Origin: an uncultured Bacilli bacterium
GTDB taxonomy: Bacteria > Bacillota_I > Bacilli_A > RF39 > UBA660
Length of the DNA stretch: 33,289 nucleotides
Direction: 5' to 3'
Assembly (NCBI GenBank): GCA_944358435.1
Contig: CALVRD010000010.1
Span: forward strand, 1-33,289
The notes beneath the pieces are model-generated. The model was not told the origin of the DNA. It saw only the letters and a list, made by a program, of their open reading frames with translations, and made no database searches. Both the position numbers and the translations under genes were made by a program. Position 1 is the stretch's first letter; the number at the start of each line of letters is the position of its first letter. This document shows, piece after piece, positions 31,672 through 33,289 of this stretch.

Positions 31672-32427
31672 ATGAAAATAATACCAAATATTAGATTAGA
31701 TTGGAATCAATATTATCAAATTGCTCAAGAACAAAGAATTAATTATGGTGGAGAGTCTGTTATTTGTAAGACAGGAGAAAATAATAGTTTGTATAAGTTT
31801 TTTTACGATCCAATATCAAATCATTTAATGGATATGTCTGGTAACAAATTACAAAAAATAGCAGAATTATATAAAATGAATCTTTCTTTTGCAGTACAGC
31901 CACTAGCAACTGTTACTGCGGGAAATTATTTAGTAGGTTATAAGATGACTTATAATCCACGACACATCTCTTTAAAAAAAGCTAAATTATCTAGAGAAGA
32001 AGCTATTGAAGTATTAAAAAAAAGTAAGACTGCTTTGGAATACTTTGCATCAAGAGATATAACTTATGGTGATGTTAGAAAATCTAATGTTTTATTAGAT
32101 CCGTCTACCGGAGAAATAGAATTTTGTGATATGGATAATATTCGTTTAGGAGAATATCCAATTGATTTAAAAATTCCAAGTTTGAAGAAATTTGTAGAAA
32201 GTTATGGTACAATAGATGAGAAGGCTGATGCTTATGTACATAATTTAATGACTTTACAATTATTAAATTTCCCTTGGGAAGAATCAAGATATGGCTGGAT
32301 AATTGAAATGCTTAAACTTGGTGTTTATCCAGAAGAATTTGAAGAATCAGCTGATTGTATATTTGAAAGTATGACTAAGCCAGAACAATTTAATGGGGAA
32401 TATGCTATTCAATATATTAAAAGATAA
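31672..32427 (+). CDS. Kinase-fold paralogue 5
   Basis: This 251-residue protein keeps GGESVIC, K42 (LYKFF), D134 and N139 (DITYGDVRKSN) and D153 (FCDMDNIRLG), and ends GEYAIQYIKR. It is closest to paralogue 4. The start is the ATG at 31672 after GGGGGTTGG; an in-frame TTG at 31663 overlaps that site. It is ten bases from the RluB gene, with which it may be co-transcribed. Confidence 0.7.
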   Translation: MKIIPNIRLDWNQYYQIAQEQRINYGGESVICKTGENNSLYKFFYDPISNHLMDMSGNKLQKIAELYKMNLSFAVQPLATVTAGNYLVGYKMTYNPRHISLKKAKLSREEAIEVLKKSKTALEYFASRDITYGDVRKSNVLLDPSTGEIEFCDMDNIRLGEYPIDLKIPSLKKFVESYGTIDEKADAYVHNLMTLQLLNFPWEESRYGWIIEMLKLGVYPEEFEESADCIFESMTKPEQFNGEYAIQYIKR

Positions 32428-32437
32428 GAGGTGAAAT

Positions 32438-33157
32438 ATGGAACGTTTACAAAAAGTAATAGCAAAATCAGGAGTTGCTTCGAGAAGAAAAGCAGAAGAA
32501 CTTATTATTGAAGGGAAAGTAAAAGTTAATGGAAATATTGTTACAGAATTAGGTACTAAGGTATCTGATAAAGATAAAATTGAAGTAAATAATAAGATTA
32601 TAGAAAAAGAGGTAAAAGAATACTATCTTTTAAATAAACCAAGAGGTGTAGTTACAACAACAACTGATGATAAAAATAGAAAGACGGTTATTGATTTAAT
32701 TCCTACTAATGCAAGAATTTATCCAGTAGGAAGATTAGATTATGATACAACAGGAGCATTACTTTTGACAAATGATGGGGATTTTGCTAATATTTTGATG
32801 CATCCAAAACATGAAATTGAAAAAGTTTATGTTGCTAAAATAAAAGGTATTATTAAGGGTGAACAAATTAATAAGTTAAAAGATGGTGTAGAAATAGAAG
32901 AAGATGTTTTTGTTAAAGCAGTTAGAGTTAAATTAAAGAAGAGTGATATTAAAACCAATACTAGTATGATTCAAATAACTATTACAGAAGGAAAAAATCA
33001 TCAAGTTAAAAGAATGTTTGAAGCAGTAGGGTTTGAAGTAATAAAATTAAAAAGAGAAAAAATTGCTTTTTTTGATTTAAAAGATTTAGCTTCTGGTGAG
33101 TATCGGAAATTGACTCCAAAAGAAGTTAGTAAAGTATATAGTTTAGATGTTAAATAA
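32438..33157 (+). CDS. rluB: RluB-family ribosomal pseudouridine synthase
   Basis: An N-terminal S4 RNA-binding domain (ERLQKVIAKSGVASRRKAEELI) is followed by the RsuA/RluB-type catalytic domain. The catalytic Asp is in GRLDYDTTG (YPVGRLDYD), and other marks are LLNKPRGVVTT and ITEGKNHQVKRMF. RluB converts U2605 of 23S rRNA to pseudouridine, whereas RsuA acts on 16S rRNA; the S4 domain, length (239) and RluB-like motifs favour RluB. AAGAGGTGAAAT lies before the ATG. It follows paralogue 5 by ten bases and is ended by a terminator. Confidence 0.93.
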   Translation: MERLQKVIAKSGVASRRKAEELIIEGKVKVNGNIVTELGTKVSDKDKIEVNNKIIEKEVKEYYLLNKPRGVVTTTTDDKNRKTVIDLIPTNARIYPVGRLDYDTTGALLLTNDGDFANILMHPKHEIEKVYVAKIKGIIKGEQINKLKDGVEIEEDVFVKAVRVKLKKSDIKTNTSMIQITITEGKNHQVKRMFEAVGFEVIKLKREKIAFFDLKDLASGEYRKLTPKEVSKVYSLDVK

Positions 33158-33190
33158 AAAACCTCATTTAGTTAATATGAGGTTTTATAA
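33157..33190 (+). terminator. Rho-independent terminator of rluB
   Basis: AAAACCTCAT pairs with ATGAGGTTTT around a 10-base loop. Only a short T-rich stretch follows. Beyond it, 33191-33289 shows no gene. Confidence 0.75.
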
Positions 33191-33289
33191 TGCTAATATT
33201 TATTTTATAATAAATATTATGACTACATAGTAATGAATTCAAAATATATAAGAAATACTAATAATTTATTTCAAATAAACTATAAAATG

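Overview
The window is strongly AT-rich and its genes carry Shine-Dalgarno sequences of the AGGAGG/GGTGAT type. It holds a clear sporulation signature: a SpoIIB-like SPOR protein, SpoIVFA and SpoIVFB, two CotY/CotZ-type coat proteins, and a multi-membrane-span sporulation-type histidine kinase. This points to a low-GC member of the Bacillota (Bacilli or Erysipelotrichia-like, probably an uncultured gut lineage). The species cannot be named from the sequence alone.

Layout. 1-3669: a tRNA-Pro cut by the window edge, an XRE regulator with membrane spans followed by an interrupted secreted-protein gene, a D,D-carboxypeptidase and a membrane-anchored metallophosphoesterase. 3854-9448: a cyclophilin lipoprotein, then a T-box leader with probable Val specifier that controls an HD phosphohydrolase and a short, archaeal-type valine-tRNA ligase. 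Directly downstream lie an AlbA_2 (Schlafen-type) gene fragment and the C-terminal third of a second, bacterial-type ValS. This looks like the scar of a ValS replacement. 9521-13423: a cluster in the order spoIIB-like, radC, mreC, mreD, spoIVFA, spoIVFB, which matches the Bacillus subtilis spoIIB-maf-radC-mreBCD-minCD-spoIVFAB region without maf, mreB and minCD. The spoIVFB frame has no ATG, GTG or TTG before its HELGH active site. 13475-15918: tRNA-Ala, a PrsW-type membrane protease with a C-terminal zinc ribbon, and a family 4 glycosyltransferase.

16102-22474 is a type VII (WXG100/LXG-like) secretion-substrate locus. It has two small helical proteins, two nearly identical DUF4176-like proteins flanking the rest, a further small helical protein, and a 1442-residue modular protein with Ala-rich helical repeats, an 11-copy octapeptide array, an RHS-like beta region and a C-terminal membrane segment with an acidic tail. 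No secretion ATPase lies in the window. 22513-26966 holds a RodA/FtsW glycosyltransferase, a small hypothetical protein, the two coat proteins, a PTS EIIB-like membrane protein lacking the usual Cys, and the histidine kinase with two Spo0A-box-like sites in front.

26967-33157 is accessory: a decayed coding stretch, a membrane protein interrupted by an in-frame TGA, a small hypothetical protein, and a tandem array of five paralogous kinase-fold proteins (the first frameshifted), ending with RluB-type pseudouridine synthase. None of the 33 genes judged intact ends in TGA; all end in TAA or TAG. The best candidates for undescribed biology are the kinase array, the giant-protein secretion locus, and the TGA avoidance.
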